Positions 19,256 through 28,321 of a DNA stretch of 64,000 nucleotides are shown piece by piece (position 1 is the first letter of the stretch; the number at the start of each line of letters is the position of its first letter). The notes under the pieces were generated by a model. It was given only the letters and a program-made list of their open reading frames with translations. It had not been told where the DNA came from and searched no databases. Source of the DNA: Desulfovibrio desulfuricans (GTDB taxonomy: Bacteria; Desulfobacterota; Desulfovibrionia; Desulfovibrionales; Desulfovibrionaceae); the NCBI RefSeq assembly GCF_004801255.1, contig NZ_CP036295.1, positions 3,062,001 through 3,126,000 on the forward strand. The letters are read 5' to 3'. The translations under genes and the position numbers were made by a program.

Positions 19256-19308
19256 GCGCTTTCCCCATGGGCATGCGCCCGATCGGTGCTGCTGTTCAAG
19301 ACAGGCAG

Positions 19309-19340
19309 TCCCCGAAAGGCGCAAGCGCGCCTTTCGGGGA
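19309..19340 (-). other. Intercistronic hairpin between citS and citC
   Basis: Arms TCCCCGAAAGGCGC (19309-19322) and GCGCGCCTTTCGGGGA (19325-19340) form a long GC-rich stem with no T run. It probably tunes transporter versus lyase expression by mRNA end protection or partial termination. Confidence 0.55.
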
Positions 19341-19359
19341 AGCCTGATCGCGTGCGCTG

Positions 19360-20697
19360 CTAGCCAGCGTAAAATACGCGCATGAGGATAACGGCAATGA
19401 CCACCATGGATGCGCCGCCGATACGCGTGGATATCTGCGCAAAGGGCATGAGCTCCATGCGGGACGAGGCCGACAGAATGGCCACGTCGCCCGTGCCGCC
19501 AAGGCCGCTATGGCAGGCGGTAACCAGGGCCGCCTCAACGGGGTACATGTTCAGGAAGCGGGCGGTAAGAAAACCGCACGAAATCATGGAAAGCACGGTC
19601 GCCATGACGGTGATGACGTAGCTGGGCTGGATAACGGCCACCACGTCCTGCCAGGGGGTGTAGCACACGCCGATGCCCACCAGCAGCGCCCAGGTGAGGT
19701 TTTTGGAAACAAACAGGTAAAACTGCTTGGCGCTTTTTTCGACAATGGCCGGCATGATGCCCAAGGCCTTAACGATGGCGGCGGACAAAATCATGATGAT
19801 GGGCGCGGGGATGGGAATGATCATGTTTACCAGCATGCCGAACAGGTAAAAACAGCAGGCGGTAAGCAGACCCATGCCCAGAATGGTCACGTCGATGACT
19901 TCTTTTTCCTCGGTGGGCAGCAGGGTGTCGTCGCCCATGCGCACCAGCTTGCCGTTGCCGGTGCTTTCAGGGTGTTTGATGGCGTAGCGGCGCAGCATGC
20001 CCGCGCAGATGATGGCGGTTACGTTGCCAAGCATGGCAGCCGGGGCCACCATGGCAATAAACTTGCCGGGGTCGACGCCCTGAATTTCGGCATACCCGGC
20101 GGAGAGGGGCAATATGCCCTCGCCTACGCCGCCCGAAATGATGGGAATAACAATGTAGAAAAAGCTTTCAAACACGCCGTGCCCCAGCAGCGTGCCCACG
20201 CCGGTACCCACGATGCAGCTGGCCAGCGTGCCCAGAATGAGCGGCACAAACATGCGCAAAAAGCCCTGGATGAGCACCTGCCGGAGCATGCCCAGGATGC
20301 TGCCCGTCACCAGGCTGGCGATGTAAAAATACAAAAAGTTCGCGCCGCCGCCCTTGCCGCCGGTAAAGTGGAAGATGGCGTCCTTGGCAGGGCCGTCCAG
20401 GATGCCGTAAAAAACCAGCACGGAAGGCACAAAAATGGAAAGGATGGCAGGCCCGCCAATATCTTTGAGCACGGGCAGCCGCAAGCCCATGTCGCCCAGC
20501 AGGATACCCAGGATCAGCATCATGGCGAAACCGCCAATCATGTCCTTGGGCAGCTTGCCGTAATGTGCGGCCAAAAAGACCACCGCGGCAAAGAACACAT
20601 AGACCGGCAGCGGCACTGTACCGATCTTGAAATTGAGCAGCTTGTCCCAAAGCCCTTCGGAACCGGCTTCAGAATGGTTGTTTTCTGCGGTTTGCAT
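19360..20697 (-). CDS. citS: 2-hydroxycarboxylate transporter, citrate type
   Basis: 445 aa, multi-helix protein of the 2HCT family (CitS/CimH/MaeN). The two re-entrant-loop signatures are present as SGGVGEGILPLSAGY in the first half and GLGGTGDVAILSAS in the second, versions of the GGXG motifs. Length and soluble N-terminus (about 20 residues) are normal. It imports citrate with Na+ or H+ and is the first gene of the operon, about 105 bp upstream of citC. Regulation by the CitA/CitB-type pair is likely, given the repeats in the leader. Confidence 0.93.
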   Translation of the reverse strand: MQTAENNHSEAGSEGLWDKLLNFKIGTVPLPVYVFFAAVVFLAAHYGKLPKDMIGGFAMMLILGILLGDMGLRLPVLKDIGGPAILSIFVPSVLVFYGILDGPAKDAIFHFTGGKGGGANFLYFYIASLVTGSILGMLRQVLIQGFLRMFVPLILGTLASCIVGTGVGTLLGHGVFESFFYIVIPIISGGVGEGILPLSAGYAEIQGVDPGKFIAMVAPAAMLGNVTAIICAGMLRRYAIKHPESTGNGKLVRMGDDTLLPTEEKEVIDVTILGMGLLTACCFYLFGMLVNMIIPIPAPIIMILSAAIVKALGIMPAIVEKSAKQFYLFVSKNLTWALLVGIGVCYTPWQDVVAVIQPSYVITVMATVLSMISCGFLTARFLNMYPVEAALVTACHSGLGGTGDVAILSASSRMELMPFAQISTRIGGASMVVIAVILMRVFYAG

Positions 20698-20760
20698 GAC
20701 ATTGACCCTCCGTGGAGTATTTGATCTTTGTCTATGCCGCCGCCGCAGATAAATCTTTTT

Positions 20761-20797
20761 ATGTAAGTTATAAAAAAGTTTCGTAAGTTATGTAACT
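20761..20797 (-). promoter_or_regulatory. Putative CitB binding repeats upstream of citS
   Basis: GTAAGTTAT occurs at 20763-20771 and again at 20783-20791, 20 bp apart (two helical turns on the same face), inside an AT-rich leader about 65-95 bp before the citS start. The second copy extends into a short palindrome, GTTATGTAAC. Spacing and location suit a response-regulator operator. Confidence 0.5.
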
Positions 20798-20901
20798 TTG
20801 CCGTGGTTTTTTATGCCGTCCAGACGGATGCCGGGCGTGGCGCGACAGCCCCGCAGTGCCCTGCCCGGCCTGCGTCTGGCCCAGTGCCTATAGCCCAGCG
20901 C

Positions 20902-21647
20902 CTAGCCCAGCGCCCGCCATGCTATGAATACGCCTATGGCCATGCACAGCCCGCTGACCATGCGCTTGAGCAGTCGCACCGGCACGCGATGGGCTATGTG
21001 CGCGCCCACGCCGATGCCCACAAGCTCGCAGGCCGTAATCCACCAGACTATGGAGTAGGAAATAAAACCGTTGCCCATATGCTTGCCGAGCCGGAAACGG
21101 AAATGACCATCTGCAAAACCTGGCTGGTGGCAATGCACTGCAGCGGCGCATAACTGAAAAGCAGCATCACCGGCACGGAAACAATGCCCCCGCCAGCGCC
21201 GGTCATGCCGCACAAAAAGCCCGTAAACAGGCCGATGCCAAAGAGCAGCAACGTATTGCCCCTGGGGCTGAGCCGCTGGGCTAGCCCCGTGCCCTGCCCT
21301 GCAGGCAGCATGGAATACAGGCTGGAAAAAACGATCAGCGCGGCCAGCACCATATTGAGCGCCTGCGCCGGAATATACGCCCCCACATGCGCGCCCGCGT
21401 AGCCGGACAAAAAACTGCCAGCCACAACCGGCAAAGTGACGCGCCAGTCGATAGTGCCGTAACGCTGATAGCTTGCCGTGGCCACTATGCCCGCAAACAG
21501 AAAGCTGAACAGCGCCGTGGCCATGGCCTCGTGCGTACCAAGCCCGCCAAAATACATGATGGCCGGTATAAGCAGCACGCCGCCGACGCCTGTTGCGCCG
21601 ATAAGCGTACCCACAAGAAAGGACGAAACAGCAAGTGCCGCCAGCAT
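20902..21647 (-). pseudogene. TSUP (TauE/SafE) permease, frameshifted
   Basis: Starts at ATG 21645-21647 (MLAALAVSSFLVGTLIGATG) after an AAGGAG-like site. The first repeat has GVGGVLLIPAIMYFGG and the second GMTGAGGGIVSVPVML, the paired TSUP motifs. The frame then fails near 21072-21078: one base is missing, and the last helices (NGFISYSIVWW ... IAWRALG) continue in another frame to the stop at 20902. Repaired length is about 248 aa, normal for the family. TSUP proteins export sulfite, sulfoacetate and related anions; the site beside the isethionate lyase module suggests sulfite or sulfonate traffic. The break may be a sequencing error. Confidence 0.82.
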
Positions 21648-21799
21648 GAGAAACTCCTTCCGGCGGCTGCGGCATGCGGCAGCGTGCCGGGCTGAGGGTT
21701 TGCCCGGCACGCGCTCGCCGTGTCCGGGCGGGCCGCCCTTCTCCGCCGCTTGCAGACAAAACGCCGCCCCGCTGTTTGGGGCAGGGCGGCGCAAGACTG

Positions 21800-21831
21800 A
21801 AAAGGGCGGGGTCCGGCATAAGACCCCGCCC
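21800..21831 (-). terminator. Terminator of the symporter-amidohydrolase operon
   Basis: Arms GGGCGGGGTC (21804-21813) and GACCCCGCCC (21822-21831) with an eight-base loop. On the minus strand it is followed by TTTT. It separates the operon from the TSUP gene. Confidence 0.8.
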
Positions 21832-21862
21832 AGGGGAGGAGGGTGTTTCAGCCCTAAGGAAA

Positions 21863-23242
21863 CTAAACCGCCGCGTCGGTCACGGTGGCGGCATCATTCG
21901 CGACGACCGTCTTGCTGGCCGTGGCGGGCTTCAGCAGGTCGGTGCGTTCACGCAGGGTTCCGAGCCAGATGGTCGAAATCGTGCTGAGAATGCCCGCCGC
22001 CAGCAGATAGCCGCACAGGTACCAGGGCTGCGAGCCGTTGGCCTGCACCAGCATGGTGGCGATCATGGGCGTGAGGCCCGAGGCGAATATGCCCGAGAAC
22101 TGGTACACAAACGAGATGCTCGAGTAACGCACAGTGGGGTCAAAACTGTCGGAGAACAGGCTGGCCATGCTGGCGTAGGCAGCGGCGTACACAATGCCGA
22201 AGGGCACGATGATGGCAAGGTAGACAAAGAACAGGTTGGTTGTGGCGTAGTTGTGCAGCACCCAGAACACGGGGTAGGACGTAACGCCAAGCAGCAGCGC
22301 GGCAGTGCCGAAAATACGGCCCTTGCTGGTGCGGTCGGCCATGGCGCCCCAGAGGGGAATAAACACGGCCATCACGGCCGAGGCCACAACCACGGCCATC
22401 AGGGCTACCGTACGGCTAACGCCGCAGGTATTGGTAAGATAGGTGAGAGAAAACACGCCAAACACGTTAAAGGCAATACCTTCAACAACACGCGCGCCCA
22501 CGCAGGCCAGCAGTGTTTTGGGGTAACGCTTGAAGGCGTCGAGCATGGGGTAGCGGATTTTTTCCACATGCTCCTTGTGCGAGGCAAAGTCCTGGGTTTC
22601 CTGCACTGAAGTACGGATGTACGCGCCAACCAGCACCAGCACGGCGCTCAGCACAAAAGCCAGACGCCAACCCCAGGCGATGAATGCCTCGTCGGGCAGC
22701 AGCCACGAGAGCATGCCGATCACGCCAGATGCCAGCATAAGCCCGATCGAGAGGCCTACCTGAGGCAGGCTGCCGTAAAAGGCGCGCTTGTTGGCCGGGG
22801 CTGATTCAAAGGCCATCAGCACCGCGCCGCCCCATTCGCCGCCAAGGCCTATGCCCTGGGCAAGGCGGCAGGTCACCAGCAGTATGGGCGCCCAGATGCC
22901 GATGCTGTCGTAAGAGGGAATGCAGCCGATAAGCACGGTGGCCACACCCATGATCTCAAGGGTGAGGATAAGCATTTTTTTGCGGCCGATCTTGTCGCCA
23001 AAATGGCCAAAAACAAAACCGCCAAGCGGACGGGCTACAAAGCCCACGGCAAAGGTGGCAAAGGCCAGAATGGTGCCTACGCCGGGCGAAAACGAAGGGA
23101 AGAACAGCTTGTTGAACACAAGCCCGGCCACCACGCCATAAAGAAAAAAGTCATACCATTCGATGACCGCGCCCATCAGCGAGGAAATAACCACGCGGCG
23201 CAGGTTTGACTTGGCATGTGCGTCATTAACGGCATTGCTCAT
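21863..23242 (-). CDS. MHS-family MFS symporter, candidate isethionate importer
   Basis: 459 aa, twelve helices. Features of the metabolite:H+ symporter branch (ShiA/ProP/KgtP type): the N-terminal GAVIEWYDFFLYG, the loop GHFGDKIGRKKML after helix 2, and RLAQGIGLGGEWGGA in helix 4. It is read with the amidohydrolase (12-bp gap) from a sigma-54 promoter. That promoter shares operators with the promoter of the glycyl radical enzyme genes, so the likely cargo is isethionate or a related organic acid. This is inference from context; other isethionate users have TRAP-type importers. Confidence 0.8.
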   Translation of the reverse strand: MSNAVNDAHAKSNLRRVVISSLMGAVIEWYDFFLYGVVAGLVFNKLFFPSFSPGVGTILAFATFAVGFVARPLGGFVFGHFGDKIGRKKMLILTLEIMGVATVLIGCIPSYDSIGIWAPILLVTCRLAQGIGLGGEWGGAVLMAFESAPANKRAFYGSLPQVGLSIGLMLASGVIGMLSWLLPDEAFIAWGWRLAFVLSAVLVLVGAYIRTSVQETQDFASHKEHVEKIRYPMLDAFKRYPKTLLACVGARVVEGIAFNVFGVFSLTYLTNTCGVSRTVALMAVVVASAVMAVFIPLWGAMADRTSKGRIFGTAALLLGVTSYPVFWVLHNYATTNLFFVYLAIIVPFGIVYAAAYASMASLFSDSFDPTVRYSSISFVYQFSGIFASGLTPMIATMLVQANGSQPWYLCGYLLAAGILSTISTIWLGTLRERTDLLKPATASKTVVANDAATVTDAAV

Positions 23243-23253
23243 GTGTTTTCTCC

Positions 23254-24087
23254 TTATGACAGGCCCAGCACGCGGCGGGCGTTTTCATACATGACCTTGC
23301 GGCGGACTTCTTCAGAAAGTTCGAAGTGCCTGTAGGCGTCAAGGGCGTCGGCCAGTTCCACAAAGGGGTGGGCGCTGGCAAAAAGAACCTTGTCGGGAAT
23401 AAGATCGTTCATGGCGCGTACATACACGTCGACCATGGGCGCGCGCTCATATTCCGAAATATCCATGTACACGTTGGCGTTGCGCAGGCATGTGTAGATG
23501 GCCTCGTTTACAAATGGGTACCCGCCGTGGCTCATGATGATGGTCAGCTCGGGAAAATCCCTGGCAACCTTGTCCACGTCGCGCGGATCCGCGTATTCCA
23601 GAATGGCTCCCGGCACCTGCGGCGGCGGGGCCATGGTGATGAAGACCGGGATATTCAGCTCGCAGCACTTGGCGTACAGCGGGTAAAACCGGGCCTCCGA
23701 AGCGGGGATGTGCGCAAGGTACGGGTCGATGGCAATGCCCTTCATGCCGTAGTCGGCCACCACGCGCTCAACTTCGCGCACCGCGTCCATTTTCTTGTGC
23801 GGATCAATGCCCCAAAACCCCACAAACTTTTCGGGATAAGCCCGGCAAAACTCCAGCACGCTGTTGTTGTTGGCCGGAAACCCGTACGTGGTTTCGCAGT
23901 CACGACCGGTAATGACCCCAAGTGCCACGCCAAGATTGTTCAGGTCGGCCACAATCTCGTCAAGGGGCTGCGGCTTGCGGGCGTCAAAGCCTATGGCCTT
24001 GCAAGCGGCCTTGAACATGGAACTGTTTTTGATGCCGTTGATAATCTCTGGCGTATTTGGGCGAAAGCGAAAATCAATCACGTTCAT
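23254..24087 (-). CDS. Amidohydrolase family protein (amidohydrolase_2)
   Basis: 277 aa. TIM-barrel metal-dependent hydrolase of the ACMSD-like group: DFRFRPNTPE replaces the usual HxH near the N-terminus, so the first metal-site histidines are absent. It has GMKGIAIDPYLAHIP, a MSHGGYPFVNEA His, and a C-terminal LFASAHPFV where the Asp of the usual GSD/P motif is replaced by Ala. The altered ligands suggest a weak or different metal site. It is the first gene of the minus-strand operon under the divergent sigma-54 promoter. Role in isethionate use unknown; it could act on a sulfonate precursor. Confidence 0.75.
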   Translation of the reverse strand: MNVIDFRFRPNTPEIINGIKNSSMFKAACKAIGFDARKPQPLDEIVADLNNLGVALGVITGRDCETTYGFPANNNSVLEFCRAYPEKFVGFWGIDPHKKMDAVREVERVVADYGMKGIAIDPYLAHIPASEARFYPLYAKCCELNIPVFITMAPPPQVPGAILEYADPRDVDKVARDFPELTIIMSHGGYPFVNEAIYTCLRNANVYMDISEYERAPMVDVYVRAMNDLIPDKVLFASAHPFVELADALDAYRHFELSEEVRRKVMYENARRVLGLS

Positions 24088-24282
24088 AATGCGGTTCTCC
24101 TGAACCCGCTTGGGGGGTTGTGCGGCGCTGGCGGCAAATTCTTTTGCCAGATCCGCGCGGGCTGCCGTGCCGGGCCGCCCGTGCGGGAAACAAACGGTTT
24201 CCCATCTCTCTTCTCCAGGCGTTGCTATTTATAAGCCGTTCAGGTCGCCTCCAACCCGCACGACTTGTGATTTTTTTCGTTT

Positions 24283-24298
24283 TGCATGATGTGTGCCA
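24283..24298 (-). promoter_or_regulatory. Sigma-54 promoter, leftward (amidohydrolase-symporter)
   Basis: On the minus strand the sequence reads TGGCACACATCATGCA: the -24 GG and -12 GC are exactly 10 bases apart and the -24 element TGGCAC is perfect. The predicted start is near 24272, leaving a leader of about 185 bases to the amidohydrolase ATG. Confidence 0.8.
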
Positions 24299-24400
24299 GC
24301 CCACAAACCACAATTTTTCGTTTCTTCTATTATAAAAATCAATAATTCTAGCTAGATATATATTTTAATTACATAGTAATTAAGTATACTTATACGCTGC

Positions 24401-24416
24401 GTCGCAAATTTGCAAC
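24401..24416. promoter_or_regulatory. Palindromic operator 1 for the sigma-54 activator
   Basis: GTCGCAAATTTGCAAC, close to the palindrome TCGCAAATTTGCGA shared by three sites in this region. About 135 bp from the leftward start and 295 bp from the rightward start. Confidence 0.7.
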
Positions 24417-24522
24417 AAGCAGGAATGGTTGTCTACTAAGGCAAAACAGCACTTTGTGAAAATAGAAACATGATGATTTTGCTCATGTTAGGAGGGGGTC
24501 GTCGCAGCCTCAAACGGGTGGT

Positions 24523-24538
24523 GTCGCAAACTTGCGTC
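24523..24538. promoter_or_regulatory. Palindromic operator 2 for the sigma-54 activator
   Basis: GTCGCAAACTTGCGTC, second copy of the palindrome, about 170 bp upstream of the rightward start. Confidence 0.7.
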
Positions 24539-24577
24539 GCAATAAATGCCCCTTTTACTGCAAGCCGCTCCTGAGTG

Positions 24578-24593
24578 GTGCAAATTTGCGACC
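24578..24593. promoter_or_regulatory. Palindromic operator 3 for the sigma-54 activator
   Basis: GGTGCAAATTTGCGAC, third copy, centred about 117 bp upstream of the rightward start; a normal distance for an enhancer-binding protein. Confidence 0.7.
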
Positions 24594-24676
24594 GGGGCTT
24601 GTCCAAAAGCGCACTTCCGGCGGCAAACCGAAACTTTTTTTATAAAAGTATAATAATATCAAATAATTATAAATTG

Positions 24677-24692
24677 TGGCATATCGCATGCA
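24677..24692 (+). promoter_or_regulatory. Sigma-54 promoter, rightward (islA)
   Basis: TGGCATATCGCATGCA: GG and GC are exactly 10 bases apart, and five of six -24 bases match. The predicted start near 24702 gives a leader of about 95 bases to islA. Confidence 0.78.
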
Positions 24693-24796
24693 GAGGGGCA
24701 GAACAACCGAGGATTGCCACACCCTTTCGGCGTTCTCCGTGCGGCGGCAACGCGATTGTCCCGCATGCCCCATATTCATATTTCAGGAGTATCGTG

Positions 24797-27292
24797 ATGA
24801 GCACCACCACTTGCGAATGCCGCTCCCCCCAGGAACAGCGTTTGTACGACAAGATCGAGGGCAAGGAAGACAAGTTCCGCAAAACCCACACCCGCGTTTT
24901 CAAGCTGCTGGATCGTTTTGAAGGTCAGAAGCCGCGCATCGACATCGAGCGCGCGCTGTTCTTCACCCAGTCCATGCAGGAAACAGACGGCCAGCCGCTG
25001 GTGCTGCGCTGGGCCAAGGCCCTCATGCACATTGCGAAAAACATGACCGTCTACGTGCAGGATGACCAGCTGCTGCTGGGCCGCGCAGGCTGCGACGGCC
25101 GTTATGGCATCCTGTACCCCGAGCTGGACGGCGACTTTCTTGATATCGCGGTGCGCGACCTGCCCACCCGCAAGACCTCGCCCGCCACAATCACGCCCGA
25201 AGACGCCAAACGCGTTGTTGAAGAGATTGCCCCCTACTGGAAGGGCAAGACCTACCACGAGGCGCTCAACGCCGCTTTGCCCGCCGAGATCCACAAACTT
25301 ACCTATGATGACCCCATGGGGCTCATCTCGCGCTTTATCGTCAACGAAACTTCGTCCTTCCGCTCGTCCATCCAGTGGGTGCACGACTACGAAAAAATTC
25401 TGAAGCGCGGCTTTAACAGCATCAAGCAGGAAGCCCAGGAAAAGCTGGACGCCCTTGACCCCATGAGCTGCAAGGACACCTGCGAAAAGCGCCCCTTCCT
25501 CGAAGCCGTTGTCATTGTGTGCGACGCCATCGTGCTGTGGGCCAAGCGGCACGCCGTGCTTGCCCGCGAAATGGCCGCCAAGGAGACCAACCCCACCCGC
25601 AAGGCCGAGCTGCTGCGCATGGCCGACAACGCCGACCATGTGCCCGGCGAGCCCGCCCGCGACTTTTGGGAGGCTTGCCAGAGCCAGTGGTTTACCCAGA
25701 TGTTCTCGCGCATCGAGCAAAAGACCGGCACCACCATTTCCAACGGCCGCATGGACCAGTATTTCTTCCCCTTCTACGCCAAGGACCGCGCCGAAGGTAA
25801 GATTACCGACGCTCAGGCCACCGAACTGCTGGAATGCATGTGGGTGGGCATGGCCGAATTTATCGACATGTACATCTCGCCCACCGGCGGCGCGTTCAAC
25901 GAAGGCTACGCCCACTGGGAGGCCGTGACCGTGGGCGGCCAGACCACCGACGGACGCGACGCCAGCAACGCGCTGACCTACCTTATCCTCAAGTCCAAGC
26001 GTGAGTTTCCGCTGCACTACCCCGACCTTGCGGCCCGCATCCACTCCCGCGCGCCCGAGCGCTATCTGTGGGACGTGGCCGAAACCATCAAGTACGGTTC
26101 GGGCTTTCCCAAACTTATCAATGACGAAGAAATCGTGCCTCTGTATGTTTCCAAGGGCGCTACCTTTGAGGAAGCCCTGGACTACGCTGTTTCGGGCTGC
26201 ACCGAGGCCCGCATGCCCAACCGCGACACCTACACCTCGGGCGGCGCGTACATCAACTTTGCCGCCGCCGTGGAAATGGTGCTGCGCAATGGCCGCATGA
26301 AGAAATACGGCGACCAGCAGCTGGGCGTCGAAACCGGCGATCCGCGCAAATTCAAAACCTGGGACGAATTCTGGAACGCCTACGTGCAGCAGCACCTGCT
26401 GTTCCTCAAGGCGGCCTTTACCCAGCAGTACATCATCAACAAGCTGCGCGCCCAGCACTTTGCCCAGCCCATGGGTTCGGCCATGCACGACCTGTGCATG
26501 AAGCACTGCATCGATCTGCATCAGGAGCAGATCCCCGAAGGCATCAACCTGGGCTACTTTGAATACATGGGCCTTGGCACGGTGGTGGACTCCCTGGCCG
26601 CCGTGAAAAAGCTGGTGTTTGAAGAAAAAAAGCTGAGCATGGACAAGCTGCTTGCGGCCATAAACGCCAACTTTGAAGGCTATGACGATGTGCGCGCCAT
26701 GCTGCGCTCCGCCCCCTGCTACGGCAACAACGACGAGTACGCCGACGCCATTGGCCGCGAGATCGACAAGATTTCCGTGGAATACGGCGGCAAGTACTCC
26801 ATGAAGGATCTGGGCATCCACAACGACGTGCGCTACGTGCCGTTTACCTCGCACGTGCCCTTTGGCAAGGTGGTTTCGGCCACGCCCAACGGCCGCACCG
26901 ACGGGTTCCCGCTTTCAGACGGCTCCTCCGCTTCGCACGGCGCCGACGTCAACGGCCCCACGGCGGTTCTGCTCTCCAACTACCACACCAAGAACATGGG
27001 CATGCGCGACCGCGCCGCCCGCATGCTCAACATCAAGTTCACGCCCAAGTGCGTCGAAGGCGAGCAGGGCACCGAAAAGCTGGTGTCCTTTATCCGCACC
27101 TTCTGCGACCTCAAGCTGTGGCATGTGCAGTTCAACGTGGTCAACAAGCAGACCCTGCTGGCTGCGCAAAAAGACCCGCAGAAGTACCGCAACCTTATCG
27201 TGCGCATTGCCGGTTACAGCGCCTACTTTGTGGACCTGTCGCCCGACCTGCAGAACGACCTGATTGCCCGTACCGAACACGACGTGATGTAA
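24797..27292 (+). CDS. islA: Isethionate sulfite-lyase (glycyl radical enzyme)
   Basis: 831 aa from ATG 24797, with AGGAG 7 bases upstream. The radical enzyme motifs are SGCTEAR with Cys468 and Glu470, and the C-terminal RIAGYSAYF with the radical Gly at about 806. Arg189 and Gln193 (in SFRSSIQW) and an Arg near 679 (DVRYVPF) fall where the sulfonate-binding residues of characterised IslA are numbered (R189, Q193, C468, E470, R678). This separates it from choline, glycerol and propanediol lyases, which carry GCVE. It cleaves isethionate to acetaldehyde and sulfite in the anaerobic cytoplasm; sulfite then feeds dissimilatory sulfite reduction. It is followed by its activase gene and a regulator, and transcribed from a sigma-54 promoter. 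Confidence 0.95.
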   Translation: MSTTTCECRSPQEQRLYDKIEGKEDKFRKTHTRVFKLLDRFEGQKPRIDIERALFFTQSMQETDGQPLVLRWAKALMHIAKNMTVYVQDDQLLLGRAGCDGRYGILYPELDGDFLDIAVRDLPTRKTSPATITPEDAKRVVEEIAPYWKGKTYHEALNAALPAEIHKLTYDDPMGLISRFIVNETSSFRSSIQWVHDYEKILKRGFNSIKQEAQEKLDALDPMSCKDTCEKRPFLEAVVIVCDAIVLWAKRHAVLAREMAAKETNPTRKAELLRMADNADHVPGEPARDFWEACQSQWFTQMFSRIEQKTGTTISNGRMDQYFFPFYAKDRAEGKITDAQATELLECMWVGMAEFIDMYISPTGGAFNEGYAHWEAVTVGGQTTDGRDASNALTYLILKSKREFPLHYPDLAARIHSRAPERYLWDVAETIKYGSGFPKLINDEEIVPLYVSKGATFEEALDYAVSGCTEARMPNRDTYTSGGAYINFAAAVEMVLRNGRMKKYGDQQLGVETGDPRKFKTWDEFWNAYVQQHLLFLKAAFTQQYIINKLRAQHFAQPMGSAMHDLCMKHCIDLHQEQIPEGINLGYFEYMGLGTVVDSLAAVKKLVFEEKKLSMDKLLAAINANFEGYDDVRAMLRSAPCYGNNDEYADAIGREIDKISVEYGGKYSMKDLGIHNDVRYVPFTSHVPFGKVVSATPNGRTDGFPLSDGSSASHGADVNGPTAVLLSNYHTKNMGMRDRAARMLNIKFTPKCVEGEQGTEKLVSFIRTFCDLKLWHVQFNVVNKQTLLAAQKDPQKYRNLIVRIAGYSAYFVDLSPDLQNDLIARTEHDVM

Positions 27293-27298
27293 CAGCCC

Positions 27299-27337
27299 CG
27301 GACGCGGCTGGCCAACCGGCCGGCCGCGTCCGCTTTT
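27299..27337 (+). terminator. Intercistronic terminator-like hairpin between islA and islB
   Basis: Arms CGGACGCGGC (27299-27308) and GCCGCGTCCG (27323-27332), followed by CTTTTTAT. It sits between the lyase and its activase, so partial termination would make much more lyase than activase. Confidence 0.7.
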
Positions 27338-27354
27338 TATAAAAGGATGGTCTT

Positions 27355-28296
27355 ATGTGTCTGGATGACTGCCAACGCCAAGGCATGGTTTTTAACATAC
27401 AGAAGTATTCGGTTCATGACGGCCCCGGCATAAGAACCATTGTTTTTTTGAAGGGTTGCGCACTTTCATGCCGTTGGTGCAGCAACCCGGAATCGCAGCG
27501 CCGCGAGCCGGAGCTGGCCTTTAACGCCGGGCGCTGCCTGGGCGTCTCCAAATGCGGCCACTGCATTGTGGCCTGTCCCTACGGCTCCATCACCCTGGGC
27601 GACGACGACAGGCTCAACATAAACCGCAACCACTGCGCCGCGTGCCACATGCCCTGCGCGGCGGCCTGCCCGGCCCAGGGTTTGCTGGTTTACGGCAAAG
27701 AGCGTACAGTAGACGATGTATTGAATGTGGTGGAACAGGATATGGCCTTTTATGCCCGTTCGGGCGGAGGCCTGACGCTCTCGGGCGGCGAACCCCTGCT
27801 GCAGGGCGAATTTGCCCTGGCGCTGCTGCGCGAGGCGCGGGCGCGGCGCATCAAGACCGCCGTGGAAACCTGCGGCATGGTCTCCGCTGAAACCATCCGC
27901 GCGGCTGCGGAATACCTGAACTATGTGCTCTTTGACATCAAGCACATGGACAGCGCCGCGCACGAAGCGCAAACAGGTCTGCCCAATACGCGCATCCTCG
28001 AAAACTTTCGCATTCTGGCGGAGGGGTTTCCCGATCTGCCCATTCTGGCGCGCACGCCGGTCATCCCCGGCTTTAACGACAACGAAGAAACCGTGGCGGC
28101 CATTGCCAATTTTCTCAAGCCGTTTGAACGCGTAGAATACGAAATGCTGCCCTATCACCGTCTGGGCACGCAAAAATACCAGTTTCTCGACAGACCTGTG
28201 CCCATGGGCGAGGTAAAACTGGCCGCGGAACACATGAACAGACTCCAGGCAGTGGCGCAGAGCATTCTGGGCCAGAGGGTCCGTATTCCGCACTAA
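27355..28296 (+). CDS. islB: Glycyl radical enzyme activating enzyme
   Basis: 313 aa radical SAM protein. The SAM cluster motif is KGCALSCRWCSNPE with Cys35, Cys39 and Cys42. An inserted ferredoxin-like domain has two Cys sets (CLGVSKCGHCIVACP and CAACHMPCAAACP), as in the activases of the larger glycyl radical enzymes. The segment LTLSGGEPLLQGEFA is the usual GGEP motif. It forms the glycyl radical on the partner lyase from S-adenosylmethionine and an electron. It lies 62 bp after islA, past the hairpin, with AAAGGATG-type spacing before its start. Confidence 0.93.
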   Translation: MCLDDCQRQGMVFNIQKYSVHDGPGIRTIVFLKGCALSCRWCSNPESQRREPELAFNAGRCLGVSKCGHCIVACPYGSITLGDDDRLNINRNHCAACHMPCAAACPAQGLLVYGKERTVDDVLNVVEQDMAFYARSGGGLTLSGGEPLLQGEFALALLREARARRIKTAVETCGMVSAETIRAAAEYLNYVLFDIKHMDSAAHEAQTGLPNTRILENFRILAEGFPDLPILARTPVIPGFNDNEETVAAIANFLKPFERVEYEMLPYHRLGTQKYQFLDRPVPMGEVKLAAEHMNRLQAVAQSILGQRVRIPH

Positions 28297-28321
28297 CACT
28301 TCTACCCCCCCCAGCAGAACT

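Noticed and set aside
19510-20724. 404-aa antisense frame over citS
   Set aside because: His/Gly-rich translation opposite a clear 2HCT transporter; no start signal.
24776-26854. 692-aa antisense frame over islA
   Set aside because: Shadow of a GC-rich, strongly codon-biased gene; no family motif, and islA on the other strand is certain.
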